Assembly (NCBI RefSeq): GCF_900450705.1
Contig: NZ_UGHK01000002.1
Span: 1,306,970-1,370,969 of the forward strand
DNA from: Avibacterium paragallinarum
GTDB taxonomy: Bacteria > Pseudomonadota > Gammaproteobacteria > Enterobacterales > Pasteurellaceae
Reading direction: 5' to 3'
DNA length: 64,000 bases
A program made the position numbers and the translations under genes. Below, piece by piece: positions 39,662 to 48,434 of the stretch. Numbering within the stretch: position 1 is the first letter of the stretch; every line of letters starts with the position of its first letter. The notes beneath the pieces were generated by a model that searched no databases, had not been told where the DNA came from, and saw nothing but the letters and a program-made list of their open reading frames with translations.

Positions 39662-40807
39662 TTAGTTTTTATGCCATTTCCATTGTCCGTTCACCGCCGT
39701 GGCAAGCACTTCAAACTGTGCGTTAAACAAGGTTAAATTAGCAATTTTGCCTTCGCTAATATCCCCTAAGCGATCGGTAACGCCAATGGCTTTGGCAGGA
39801 TAATAATTGCACATACGCAAGGTTTCGTCTAATGGAATGCCAACGTGCTTCACCGCATTTTCGACCGATTCTATCATCGTAATCGCCGAGCCGCCCAGTG
39901 TGCCGTTGGCGTCATAGCATTTACCATTGCGAACATAAACCGTTTTGCCAACAAAATCAAAAGAATCAATCTCCGCACCAGCTGCGGCGGTTGCGTCCGT
40001 AACAATACACAGCTTGTCGCCTTTCGCTTTTTTATCGATCTTGATATTATCAAATTCAACGTGCAATCCGTCCACAATAATGCCCGCATAAATATCACTT
40101 TCCAACACCGCACCCACTACGCCCATCTCGCGTCCTGAGCTTATCGGCGACATCGCATTATGCAGATGAGTAGCAAAACTCGCCCCATTTTCAATGGCTT
40201 GCTTGGCAATCTCATAAGTGGCATTGGAATGTCCAATAGAAACCACAATGCCTTTTGCGACAAACTCTGCCACATATTGAGCCGTTGGATTTTCTGGAGC
40301 AAGGGTGATTTTGCTAATCACTTCCGCATTTTGGCAAAGAAAATCTTTCATTTCCTCGCTAATCGCACGGATATATTCAACCTGATGCACCCCTTTTTTC
40401 TCAACGCTCAAATAAGGCCCTTCTAAATGCAAGCCCAACGCCTGATTTTGATGGGTTTTGAGATACTCACGCATCACCACAACGGCTTTTTTCATTCCCT
40501 CATCATCGGCGGTGATAAAGGTTGGCAAATAGCTGGTTGTACCTGAACGCAAATTGGTTTCCTGCATAATTTCAAGGGTTTTCACGCTAGTTTCGCCGTT
40601 AAACATCACCCCACCACAACCATTTAATTGCAGATCAATGAACCCAGCGGTCAAATTATGACCTTGTAAATCAATCTGTTCTAACTCTGACGGAACATTT
40701 TCTTGTGGCACAATGGCGACAATTTTATCGCCCTCCACCACCACAGCTTGCCCGTAAAGCACGGCTTCCGCTGTATAAATTACGCCATTTACTAACGCAT
40801 AGCTCAT
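39662..40807 (-). CDS. nagA: N-acetylglucosamine-6-phosphate deacetylase
   Basis: Removes the acetyl group from GlcNAc-6-P. An amidohydrolase of 381 residues: DLQLNGCGGVMFNG near residue 60, the metal-site LHLEGPYLSVEKKGVHQVEY near residue 125, VVSIGHSNATYEIAKQAIEN near residue 190, FATHLHNAMSPISSGREMGV near residue 212, and the catalytic Asp in LCIVTDATAAAG near residue 270. It is 14 bases downstream of nagB; the products act one after the other to give fructose-6-P. Confidence 0.95.
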   Translation of the reverse strand: MSYALVNGVIYTAEAVLYGQAVVVEGDKIVAIVPQENVPSELEQIDLQGHNLTAGFIDLQLNGCGGVMFNGETSVKTLEIMQETNLRSGTTSYLPTFITADDEGMKKAVVVMREYLKTHQNQALGLHLEGPYLSVEKKGVHQVEYIRAISEEMKDFLCQNAEVISKITLAPENPTAQYVAEFVAKGIVVSIGHSNATYEIAKQAIENGASFATHLHNAMSPISSGREMGVVGAVLESDIYAGIIVDGLHVEFDNIKIDKKAKGDKLCIVTDATAAAGAEIDSFDFVGKTVYVRNGKCYDANGTLGGSAITMIESVENAVKHVGIPLDETLRMCNYYPAKAIGVTDRLGDISEGKIANLTLFNAQFEVLATAVNGQWKWHKN

Positions 40808-40821
40808 TTTTTACCTTCTTT

Positions 40822-41625
40822 TTATACTACACTGTGAATCGCTTTCGCCTCTAACTCGGTGAAATATTTCACGGTTTTCACTTTCAATTCTTGCGTTGCG
40901 GGTTCATCGCATACAAAAATCGCGTGGCGGTGTAATTGCAAGGCACTGATTGTCCAGAAATGGTTTACACTACCCTCCACACCCGCTTGCAAGGCAAGTG
41001 CTTTGTTATGCCCAGTGATCAACAACATCACTTCTTCCGCATCAAGCAAGGTCGCCACTCCAATAGTTAAGGCATATTTCGGCACTTTATTTACATCATT
41101 ATCAAAGAAACGCGAATTAGCGATCAACGTGTCTTCCGTCAAAGTTTTAATGCGAGTACGCGATGCCAAAGAAGAAGCAGGTTCATTAAAGGCAATATGC
41201 CCATCAACACCCACTCCGCCCATAAACAAATTGATCTTACCATAAGACTGAATTTTTTCTTCATAACGGCGGCATTCCGCATCAAGATCGGGGGCATTAC
41301 CGTCTAATAAATTGATGTTTTTTTCTTGAATATCAACGTGATTGAAGAAATTGTTATACATAAAAGAGCGGTAACTTTCAGGGTGATCTTTTGGCAAGCC
41401 CACATATTCGTCCATATTGAACGTAACCACATTCTTAAAGCTCACCTCACCCGCTTGATACAATTTAATCAATTCTTTGTAGGTTTCCAACGGCGTTCCC
41501 CCCGTTGGCAAGCCCAACACAAAAGGGCGATCTTCCGTTGGTTTAAACGCATTAATGCGATCTGCAATATGACGAGCTGCCCATTTGCTCACCTGAGAAG
41601 CGGTTTTGAGTGGAATTAAACGCAT
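40822..41625 (-). CDS. nagB: Glucosamine-6-phosphate deaminase
   Basis: Converts GlcN-6-P to fructose-6-P and ammonia. 267 residues with [20 protein letters not shown] near residue 34, [20 protein letters not shown] near residue 68 (catalytic Asp) and [20 protein letters not shown] near residue 132 (catalytic His). It is the first gene of nagBA; a CRP-type site lies upstream. Confidence 0.96.
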   Translation of the reverse strand: MRLIPLKTASQVSKWAARHIADRINAFKPTEDRPFVLGLPTGGTPLETYKELIKLYQAGEVSFKNVVTFNMDEYVGLPKDHPESYRSFMYNNFFNHVDIQEKNINLLDGNAPDLDAECRRYEEKIQSYGKINLFMGGVGVDGHIAFNEPASSLASRTRIKTLTEDTLIANSRFFDNDVNKVPKYALTIGVATLLDAEEVMLLITGHNKALALQAGVEGSVNHFWTISALQLHRHAIFVCDEPATQELKVKTVKYFTELEAKAIHSVV

Positions 41626-41741
41626 AGCAATCTCCTATTTTGTAAAAATTAAAACATTATTCCGAAGAAATATTTCACACTTTGAATTATAAAGTAATAT
41701 AAACTCCAAAATAAAGTGAATTTAGAGAAAAAAGGCAAAAT

Positions 41742-41757
41742 AGTGAGATACATCACA
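41742..41757 (-). promoter_or_regulatory. CRP-binding site upstream of nagBA
   Basis: AGTGAGATACATCACA is a near-perfect palindromic CRP site (GTGA-6-TCAC), about 117-132 bases before the nagB ATG. It fits catabolite control of amino-sugar use. It also lies about 150 bases before the ligase gene on the other strand. I see no other firm element in this 282-base gap. Confidence 0.7.
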
Positions 41758-41907
41758 AAATTAGACTATTTTTGTCAATTCCATAAAACATATACTCAAA
41801 AATAACCGCACTTTTACGACAGTGATCGCAAAACCAAACATTTCTACTTTCCATTTTCTTTTTACCTAATAAGCTAAGCCATATCCAAGCCCAATAAGGA
41901 AACTAGA

Positions 41908-42726
41908 ATGAAAAAATTCGTTACTTACCTCATCACATTGCTGTTTATACCTAACCTCCTCAGTGCCACTCCACCAGATTTTATGCTGCTTGGCACTTAC
42001 AGCAACCAAAATGTCGCAGGCTGGGTAATGAGCGAAAAATTAGATGGCGTAAGAGGCTATTGGGACGGTAAACAACTGTTCACTAGACAAAATAAAATCC
42101 TCACGCCTCCTGCTTATTTTGTAAAAGACTTTCCACCGTTTGCGATTGATGGCGAACTTTTTACCCAACGCAATGAATTTGAACGCATTTCATCCATTAT
42201 CCGCTCACAAAAAGATAAAGGCTGGGAAGACATTAAACTCTACGTTTTTGATGTGCCAAATGCGGAGGGCGATCTTTTTGCCCGCCTCGCTGTGCTAGAG
42301 CAATACCTCGCTCAGCACCCAAGCAAACACATTACTATTATTCCGCAAATCCCCATTAAAAATCATCAACATATCAAAGAGTTTCTGTATCAAGTTGAAG
42401 CACAAAAAGGCGAAGGTATCGTACTACGCAATCCAAACGCCCCTTACGAAAAGAAACGTAGCAACCAAATTTTGAAACTGAAAAGTACTCACGACGAAGA
42501 ATGTGAAGTCATCGCTCATCATCAAGGAAAGGGGCAATTCACCAACCTCCTAGGTGCAATCACCTGCAAAAACCAGCGTGGCGAATTTCGTATCGGGTCA
42601 GGGTTCACCTTAGAAGATCGCCAAAATCCTCCGCCTATCGGCTCAACCATCACCTACAAATATCGAGGATTAACCTCAAAAGGTCTACCTAGATTTGCGA
42701 CTTATTGGAGAATAAAAAGCGAATAA
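41908..42726 (+). CDS. Exported ATP-dependent DNA ligase (Lig E type)
   Basis: A minimal ATP-dependent DNA ligase of 272 residues with an N-terminal signal peptide (MKKFVTYLITLLFIPNLLSA, cut near residue 20). The nucleotidyl-lysine motif I is MSEKLDGVRGYW (about residue 43). Motif III is KLYVFDVP and motif IV GEGIVLRNPN (about residue 173). The OB-fold part includes YKYRGLTSKGLPRFATYWRI. Such small periplasmic ligases occur in Haemophilus, Neisseria and relatives and may reseal DNA during uptake. It is separate from the housekeeping NAD-dependent ligase. Confidence 0.9.
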   Translation: MKKFVTYLITLLFIPNLLSATPPDFMLLGTYSNQNVAGWVMSEKLDGVRGYWDGKQLFTRQNKILTPPAYFVKDFPPFAIDGELFTQRNEFERISSIIRSQKDKGWEDIKLYVFDVPNAEGDLFARLAVLEQYLAQHPSKHITIIPQIPIKNHQHIKEFLYQVEAQKGEGIVLRNPNAPYEKKRSNQILKLKSTHDEECEVIAHHQGKGQFTNLLGAITCKNQRGEFRIGSGFTLEDRQNPPPIGSTITYKYRGLTSKGLPRFATYWRIKSE

Positions 42727-42777
42727 TCTCAAAATTCGTGGTCAGTATGTTTTAAATGAAACTATATTCATTCAATC

Positions 42778-42919
42778 CCGATCAATTTATGTGTTTGGAT
42801 GCTCAGTTGCCATTTGGGTTTATTGGGACGCTGGTTGAGCAGCCCTAATTGGGTGATGGTGTGGAGCAAATTCATCTCGCCATTGATTTCACAAGGGGAA
42901 AGATAGTAATGGCTTGCTT
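42778..42919 (-). pseudogene. 3' fragment of queE (about 140 bases), inverted relative to the real queE
   Basis: Read on the minus strand this stretch encodes HYYLSPCEINGEMNLLHTIT, then continues to QTHKLIGIE and stop, the last 49 or so codons of QueE. It is nearly identical to the intact queE end at 61,860-62,010. The few differences are mostly silent (for example AAGTTGATTGGG against AAATTGATCGGG), as if from a formerly working allele. Upstream of CATTAC the similarity ends at once, and there is no start codon or radical SAM part. The rest of the 410-base gap up to phyB holds one uptake signal and no gene I can see. Confidence 0.9.
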
Positions 42920-43136
42920 GAAATATTTACACGAGCACTTCCATCCGAGAAGATAAAAATGGTTCAAAAAAGCACCGCACTTTATTTAATAGAAAAAATC
43001 AAACTGAAGCTCTATACCTCGTTTGATTTCAAAATAATACGGCACTAGCCTGCCTCGTCATAGTCGTCGTACTGTCTATGGAGTACAACGCTTTGCCTTA
43101 TTTTGAACTAAAATGACTATAATCGAACAGCTACTA

Positions 43137-44366
43137 TCATTCAATTTTCTCTTCTGGTAAGATCACTTTATTATAAAAACTGCCATTAATTTGGGTTTTA
43201 TGCAAATGGTAGAGATGGTATGCCTTAAATGCTTTTTCATCGGGTTGTTGTGGAGTATGCCAAAATTCTTCTAGTGTTCCTTGGTGTGTAATATCAGGAA
43301 TATTATAATTGGCTAGTCCTAGCGTCATTACAGGCATATTATGAATGAGTGCAGATAGTCCACTCGTACTGTTCAATGTTACCATTGCTTTTCCATATCG
43401 AAGTAAAACAGGCATTGGTACATCATAGACGTAGAATACCCGCCCTTGCAGTTCGGGATGTTCAGATAAATAGCATTTAATCACATTTTTATAGCTAATA
43501 AACCCGCGATCCATTGGATGATGCTTGATTACCAAACTCAATGACTTTGGAGCATTTTTTACAAAGGAATTCAGTACATAGATTAAAAATGCTTCAACAC
43601 TATCAAAATCACAATGTACTTTCACTTGGCTATCGTCATAAACTTGTAAAGGTAATATATAAAAATCACCTAATTTATTTTGCTCAATTTTGCGAATAAA
43701 TCGCTTTTCTTTCACATAACGACAAACACGTTTTAGCCCTGAAATAAGCCATAATTTTATATAATAATTGAGGTTATAAACGCGGTGATGTTTATAATGA
43801 GGAAACTGTTCTTCCCTATGTCTAGCAACGACATAATATTGGGTGGCTAATTTAGCCATCGGGAAAAAACCTTTTGCAATAGGAATTGGCTGTATATATT
43901 CTGTTAAGTTTTCTGCTTGTTGCAGAAAGAATTGTTTATTTCTCGGAAGCGTTGAATAGGCATTTACGCCCTCTTTTTCTAGGGTAACATAATGAGGGCG
44001 AAAATAGCCTTCTTCAAATGCCCAAAATGAATATTGCAATTGTTCTGATACTCTTTTAGCAACTTGATGATAGGGGCGAGTATCACCAAAACATACCAAA
44101 GCATCAATTTCATTTTCTTGACACAACTGCAAAAGAAAGGCTTCAAAATTCTCAAAGGTATCACGATAATCAATAATAGATTGTTGTTCTAACGCAGAAG
44201 AAAAATAAAATTTATCTCCGGCATTAAAGTTCAATTTATAAACATATTTGCCTTGAACGTTAACTAGCCAATCTGCAAAATGCTTAAAAAAAGGACCAAT
44301 TGGACCTTGCAATAACAAAATTCGTTGTGATGAAGTTACTAGCTCAGTGAGGTTATCCACAATCAT
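43137..44366 (-). CDS. phyB: Capsule polysaccharide Kdo transferase, KpsS/LipB/PhyB type
   Basis: A 409-residue cytoplasmic glycosyltransferase of the KpsS family, which adds the first beta-Kdo to lyso-phosphatidylglycerol, starting the lipid anchor of group 2-type capsules. Family features: ILLLQGPIGPFFKHFADWL at the N terminus, FWAFEEGYFRPHYVTLEKEG near residue 130, LVIKHHPMDRGFI near residue 285 and ATVTLNSTSGLSALIHNMPV-like VTLNSTSGLSALIHNMPVMT near residue 340. It lies 29 bases after phyA. PhyB is the Pasteurella name; HcsB and LipB are the equivalents elsewhere. Confidence 0.88.
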   Translation of the reverse strand: MIVDNLTELVTSSQRILLLQGPIGPFFKHFADWLVNVQGKYVYKLNFNAGDKFYFSSALEQQSIIDYRDTFENFEAFLLQLCQENEIDALVCFGDTRPYHQVAKRVSEQLQYSFWAFEEGYFRPHYVTLEKEGVNAYSTLPRNKQFFLQQAENLTEYIQPIPIAKGFFPMAKLATQYYVVARHREEQFPHYKHHRVYNLNYYIKLWLISGLKRVCRYVKEKRFIRKIEQNKLGDFYILPLQVYDDSQVKVHCDFDSVEAFLIYVLNSFVKNAPKSLSLVIKHHPMDRGFISYKNVIKCYLSEHPELQGRVFYVYDVPMPVLLRYGKAMVTLNSTSGLSALIHNMPVMTLGLANYNIPDITHQGTLEEFWHTPQQPDEKAFKAYHLYHLHKTQINGSFYNKVILPEEKIE

Positions 44367-44395
44367 TGAATTAAATATATCCTATAAAATTTGGC

Positions 44396-46429
44396 TTATT
44401 GTAACCAAAATGTTCTAATGAAATACCAATATTTTCCTAATTTTTTACTTAACCAATTTTTATACATTCCGCTATCTTTTAATTGTTCACGTTGTTGCAA
44501 CAAAATTTGAATAGCTGTTTTTGCATCAGTGAGTTGCATCGTATTTGGATTTAAATAGAGTGGATAATATAACAGAGTTCCTGCAATTAACTGCTCTAAT
44601 GTTAATTTTCTTTTTCTACGCTGCAAGTCATAGGCATCAATGGTTAACCCCCAGTGAGCATAAAACGGTGAACCATAGCAATAGACTGTTTTACCTCGTA
44701 ATAATGCTTCAAAGCCGGCTAAAGAAGTCATTGTATGAACTTCATCAACAGCTTGAATGCAATCTAAGATATTTGCATCAGTAACCACTTGATCAGCATA
44801 CATTAATGCTTTTTCTTGTTTTATATCGCCTGTTCGATTTCCACTCAATACGTCAGGGTGTGGTTTATAAATAATATAAGCATCGGGGTAAGTTTCTCTA
44901 ACTCGTTGTAGTAAAGTCAGGTTTGACTTACACTGGAGGGAACCAAAACGTATAGAAGCGTCATCTTCTACTTGCCCCGGCACTAAAATCATTTTTTTAG
45001 CTGTATTTGGGCGTGAAAAACCTGTATAGCCCACATTATACTTACCGATATTCGCCTCAATAAGCTGTTGTTGGATCTCTTTTGCTAAATACTCATCATT
45101 TTCTGAGAACTGCGTATTTTGCAAAATATACTCTAGTTGTGAAGGTTGCTGTGGATTGAAATAAATCCCCAATGAATCAATCACTAAAGAAAGTGGTGCA
45201 ACAAGGTTTGAACCTAATCCAACAGAACGAATGAAGCCATCTTCCATTCGCCAAATGGGAATATTATGCTGTTCTGCGTATGAGATGACTTCTGGATTTC
45301 CTTGCCCCCAAAGCAAAAATTTTGCATTTTCACGAAGCTGAATTTTCTTAAACTTAGCAAGCGAACGGACGAAGTGTAAACGGCAGTTTGGCAAATGAAA
45401 AAACAGTTTTAAAACGTTTTTTTTCCACAAAGAAAGCCCAATACAATAAAAATCACCAATTAAAAAAGTTTGCCATTTTTTTATCCAAATCAAATAATGA
45501 ATAACATCAAAAATATCGCCGCATTCCCCGGTAAACGGATTAATATAACGGCAATACTGAAAATAAGCAGCATAAAATAGCTCAAACAAATCACGGGGCA
45601 TTCTGCGTTTTTGACGAATCAGTTCAGCAACAAATGGATGACGATCATCTGTTAAGCCCCAACCGGCAAACCAAGGCACACCAAAGGTAACCACTTCTTT
45701 GCCTTGTAGCAATGCTTCAAATCCCATTTGTGAAGTAACGCAATACACTTTATCCACCTGAGATAATAAGGTTGGCGGATTAATATCTTGGCTAATGATT
45801 CTCACACGAGCTTGATCTAATAAATCGGTTAAATATCCACGTTTTTTCCCTGCAATCACATCAGGATGTGTTTTTACCCAAATTTCAGCATCAGGATTTT
45901 CTTGCAGTGCTGATCGCAGCATCTGACGAAAACCATTTTCATCAGCCAAACCATATTGCACCGCCATATCACCAAAGGTTTGATCAATAACTAATACAAT
46001 TTGATTTTTATGTTCTGTGTCTATTGGCTCGCAAGGTGCGTGATTATATTTAGATAATTGCCATTCACGAATCAATGCCATAGCTCGATGGGATTGTTGC
46101 GCTTGCTCATCATTTAAGCAGCAATCAGCAATTAACTTTTCCAACCGTGAAGGTTTTTCTGCCGCATAGTAAATACCCATATCGTCCACAACCAAAGAAA
46201 ATGGAGGGTATCCTTCAACCCCAAGTCCGATAGAGCGAAGAAAGCCATCTTCAAGTGCAATATAGTGCAGATTATGCTTTTTAGCATAATCACGTGCTTT
46301 GTTTGCCGTAGGGCGAAATCCCCAACCCATCACAGAATTTTCAAAGGAACAGGTTGGGCTATCCTTTAGAAAACTAGATAGATTCGGGATTTTTTTGATT
46401 CCAGAGGAAAAAATAATTGGGTTCATCAA
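44396..46429 (-). CDS. phyA: Capsule polysaccharide Kdo transferase, KpsC/LipA/PhyA type
   Basis: A 677-residue protein made of two related halves. The same motif appears in each: LEDGFLRSIGLGVEGYPPFS near residue 60 and MEDGFIRSVGLGSNLVAPLS near residue 395; each half also has a SQMGFEALLQGKEVVTFG/SLAGFEALLRGKTVYCYG loop. The KpsC family extends the beta-Kdo linker with alternating linkages, one domain per linkage. It is divergent from the biosynthesis genes and transcribed together with phyB. A predicted cytoplasmic protein without membrane segments. Confidence 0.9.
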   Translation of the reverse strand: MMNPIIFSSGIKKIPNLSSFLKDSPTCSFENSVMGWGFRPTANKARDYAKKHNLHYIALEDGFLRSIGLGVEGYPPFSLVVDDMGIYYAAEKPSRLEKLIADCCLNDEQAQQSHRAMALIREWQLSKYNHAPCEPIDTEHKNQIVLVIDQTFGDMAVQYGLADENGFRQMLRSALQENPDAEIWVKTHPDVIAGKKRGYLTDLLDQARVRIISQDINPPTLLSQVDKVYCVTSQMGFEALLQGKEVVTFGVPWFAGWGLTDDRHPFVAELIRQKRRMPRDLFELFYAAYFQYCRYINPFTGECGDIFDVIHYLIWIKKWQTFLIGDFYCIGLSLWKKNVLKLFFHLPNCRLHFVRSLAKFKKIQLRENAKFLLWGQGNPEVISYAEQHNIPIWRMEDGFIRSVGLGSNLVAPLSLVIDSLGIYFNPQQPSQLEYILQNTQFSENDEYLAKEIQQQLIEANIGKYNVGYTGFSRPNTAKKMILVPGQVEDDASIRFGSLQCKSNLTLLQRVRETYPDAYIIYKPHPDVLSGNRTGDIKQEKALMYADQVVTDANILDCIQAVDEVHTMTSLAGFEALLRGKTVYCYGSPFYAHWGLTIDAYDLQRRKRKLTLEQLIAGTLLYYPLYLNPNTMQLTDAKTAIQILLQQREQLKDSGMYKNWLSKKLGKYWYFIRTFWLQ

Positions 46430-46665
46430 ATCATCTCAATATTAAATTGTCGCTATCCTAAAGCAGAGAAGCTATTGAATCAATAAATATCAATAAAATG
46501 GTCTGTATAGAAAACAAACTAGCTATCTTTCAGCATTTTTCTTTGATGTCCAAAATCAAAATTAAAAATAATGGATAAAAAAACAGCGGAAGGATGCTAT
46601 TTTGATTAGTATCAAATAAAAGAAAAGTATTTATCATTTTGAAAAAACAGAAATTTTTGTAATAT

Positions 46666-46698
46666 TTGCTTGCTTGCTTGCTTTTTTTATTTTATAAT
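46666..46698 (+). promoter_or_regulatory. Promoter of the capsule operon with a (TTGC)4 repeat at the -35
   Basis: TATAAT at 46693-46698 lies 60 bases before the kfiB start. Seventeen bases upstream, TTGCTT (46670-46675) is supplied by four tandem TTGC units (46666-46681). The rest of the 328-base phyA-kfiB gap is AT-rich, and I find no JUMPstart/ops element in it. Confidence 0.5.
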
Positions 46699-46757
46699 GA
46701 ACAACCTTTTTAAATCTATCCTTTTTATAATTTGAATATTCAGATATACAGGCACTT

Positions 46758-48434
46758 ATGAATAAGTTTATTATTATTGGACATCATTCTTCTCATTTTT
46801 TGAATGTTGAGCGGCTACTTCAACAACATGGATTGGATCCTGCTAATAAATCAAAACGAGAGCAACTTACTCCAGTAGAAATTACAGAAATTTTACGAAA
46901 AGTATGTTCGCAACAAGAAAATACATCGGCGACTATTTTCCCAGAAACAATTATTAATAAATCTCAGATTGCTATCAAAGGTAATAAAAACAAAAGAAGA
47001 AAGAAACAGAAGATTATCTCTGTAATGCCTGTAACTGGTTCAAATAATCAACTAAAAATTAATCCAATATGGAATGGATTATTTCTAGACTTAATGCTAT
47101 CCAACTTAGAGCAAGATATGTGGGGATGGGCAGATTCTAATGCGATAGAAGTTTTAAATTACTGGGCAGAATTAGATCCTGAGATTAAATTTATTTTTGT
47201 TTATGATCACCCAAGTAATATCTTCTTACATTCTAACGTAGAGCAAGCATTATCTTTAAGTGCTAACGAGATAGATAATAAATTACAGCAGTGGCAACAA
47301 TATAACCAAAAAATGTTGACCTTATTTAATCAATATAAATCACGTAGTGTACTTCTTTGTGGGCAACAAATGCTTGATGAAGTTAATAGTGCTGTAGAGA
47401 AAGTAGCAAATACATTATCAGCTCCTTTATCTTTAGAACAGCAGTGTGATGTTATGGATGTTGAAGATGATACTGAACAAGGGCAGAACTCAACATTAGA
47501 AAAATTTGTAGTAAATAATATCCTTCAAGGCTATAAAGAAGTTGCTAATATTTATGAGGAATTACAAAATAACGCTACCTTACCTTACCTTACCTTACCT
47601 TACCTTACCTTACCTTACCTTACTCTTGAAGGGCAAAATTCAGCAGTGTTAAGTGCTTGGAAAGATCTGATTAAACAAAAATCTGATTTAGAGAGCCAAA
47701 AATATACCATCAAAAAGAATCAAGATCGAATAGCTGAATTAACTTCTTCAACAACAGAATTGTCTGAGAGATTAAATACAGCACAAAATTCATTTTCATC
47801 ACAAAAAGCAAATCTAGAACTCAAAAATCATCAATTACAAGACGATTTAGATCATAGCAGAAAAAATAGTCAAGAACTTTCTAGACAGCTAGGAAATATA
47901 CAAGAACAAACCACTAGAATTATAACTGAAAAAGAAAAGATTGCTAAGGAATTGCAACAAATAAAAGAGAAAAATCATTTATTACAAAAAGAATTATCTG
48001 AGGAGAATAAAGAACTTTTAGAACAGGTGCATATCTTGCAACAAGAGTTAGAGCACTATTTTGAAGAAAATCAAAAATTAAAACAAAAGCCATTATTATT
48101 CGGAGCACCTGAACGTGTCAAGCAACAACTGAATTATCAGCTTGGTGCAAAAATGATTAAGAATAGTCGTAGTTTATCAGGTTGGCTAAAAATGCCGTTT
48201 TCACTGTCTCATATTCAACGTGAATATAAAATACATAAAAAATATAACCAACAGCAGAAAACTTTACCTAGATTAGAAGAATATCAAGATTATCTTCAAT
48301 CAGAGAAAGTGAAACGTCATCTTTCTTATCAATTAGGTGAGCTTTATTTAAAGAATAATATTTTTAGTTTTTTAGCTAAAGTGCCGAAAGTAGTAAAAGA
48401 ATTTAGAAAAAATAAAAAAGGCTATGGGAAATAA
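46758..48434 (+). CDS. kfiB: KfiB-like capsule biosynthesis protein with pentanucleotide repeat
   Basis: A 558-residue protein resembling KfiB of E. coli K5, an accessory protein thought to stabilise the KfiA-KfiC polymerase. Shared features: NKFIIIGHHSSHF at the N terminus, DMWGWADSNAIEVLNYW and IKFIFVYDHPSNI near residues 115-155, NIYEELQNNATLPY before the repeat, and a long coiled coil (about residues 300-440, ending LQQELEHYFEENQKLKQK). Two similar C-terminal segments follow (VKQQLNYQLGAKMI and VKRHLSYQLGELYL). Nine copies of TACCT encode repeated LPYLT at residues 273-289. The stop overlaps the kfiC start by 11 bases. It is AT-rich and has no enzyme motif. Confidence 0.82.
   Translation: MNKFIIIGHHSSHFLNVERLLQQHGLDPANKSKREQLTPVEITEILRKVCSQQENTSATIFPETIINKSQIAIKGNKNKRRKKQKIISVMPVTGSNNQLKINPIWNGLFLDLMLSNLEQDMWGWADSNAIEVLNYWAELDPEIKFIFVYDHPSNIFLHSNVEQALSLSANEIDNKLQQWQQYNQKMLTLFNQYKSRSVLLCGQQMLDEVNSAVEKVANTLSAPLSLEQQCDVMDVEDDTEQGQNSTLEKFVVNNILQGYKEVANIYEELQNNATLPYLTLPYLTLPYLTLEGQNSAVLSAWKDLIKQKSDLESQKYTIKKNQDRIAELTSSTTELSERLNTAQNSFSSQKANLELKNHQLQDDLDHSRKNSQELSRQLGNIQEQTTRIITEKEKIAKELQQIKEKNHLLQKELSEENKELLEQVHILQQELEHYFEENQKLKQKPLLFGAPERVKQQLNYQLGAKMIKNSRSLSGWLKMPFSLSHIQREYKIHKKYNQQQKTLPRLEEYQDYLQSEKVKRHLSYQLGELYLKNNIFSFLAKVPKVVKEFRKNKKGYGK
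47576..47620 (+). repeat. Tandem pentanucleotide (TACCT)9 inside the kfiB homologue
   Basis: Nine perfect copies, followed by a partial TAC. The total is 45 bases and is in frame here. Gain or loss of one or two units would shift the frame; three units would add or remove five residues. Confidence 0.97.

Noticed and set aside
43010-43110. Repetitive-looking stretch before phyB (CGTCATAGTCGTCGTACTGT)
   Set aside because: It resembles sequences next to some insertion elements, but I see no terminal repeats, duplication or transposase here.
44353-44361. Isolated TTATCCACA near the phyB start
   Set aside because: A single perfect DnaA box without neighbours or GATC cluster, expected by chance at this window size.
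47576-47620. Repeat array considered as a CRISPR-like or minisatellite structure
   Set aside because: Five-base units without spacers inside a reading frame; no CRISPR array or cas gene is visible in the window.
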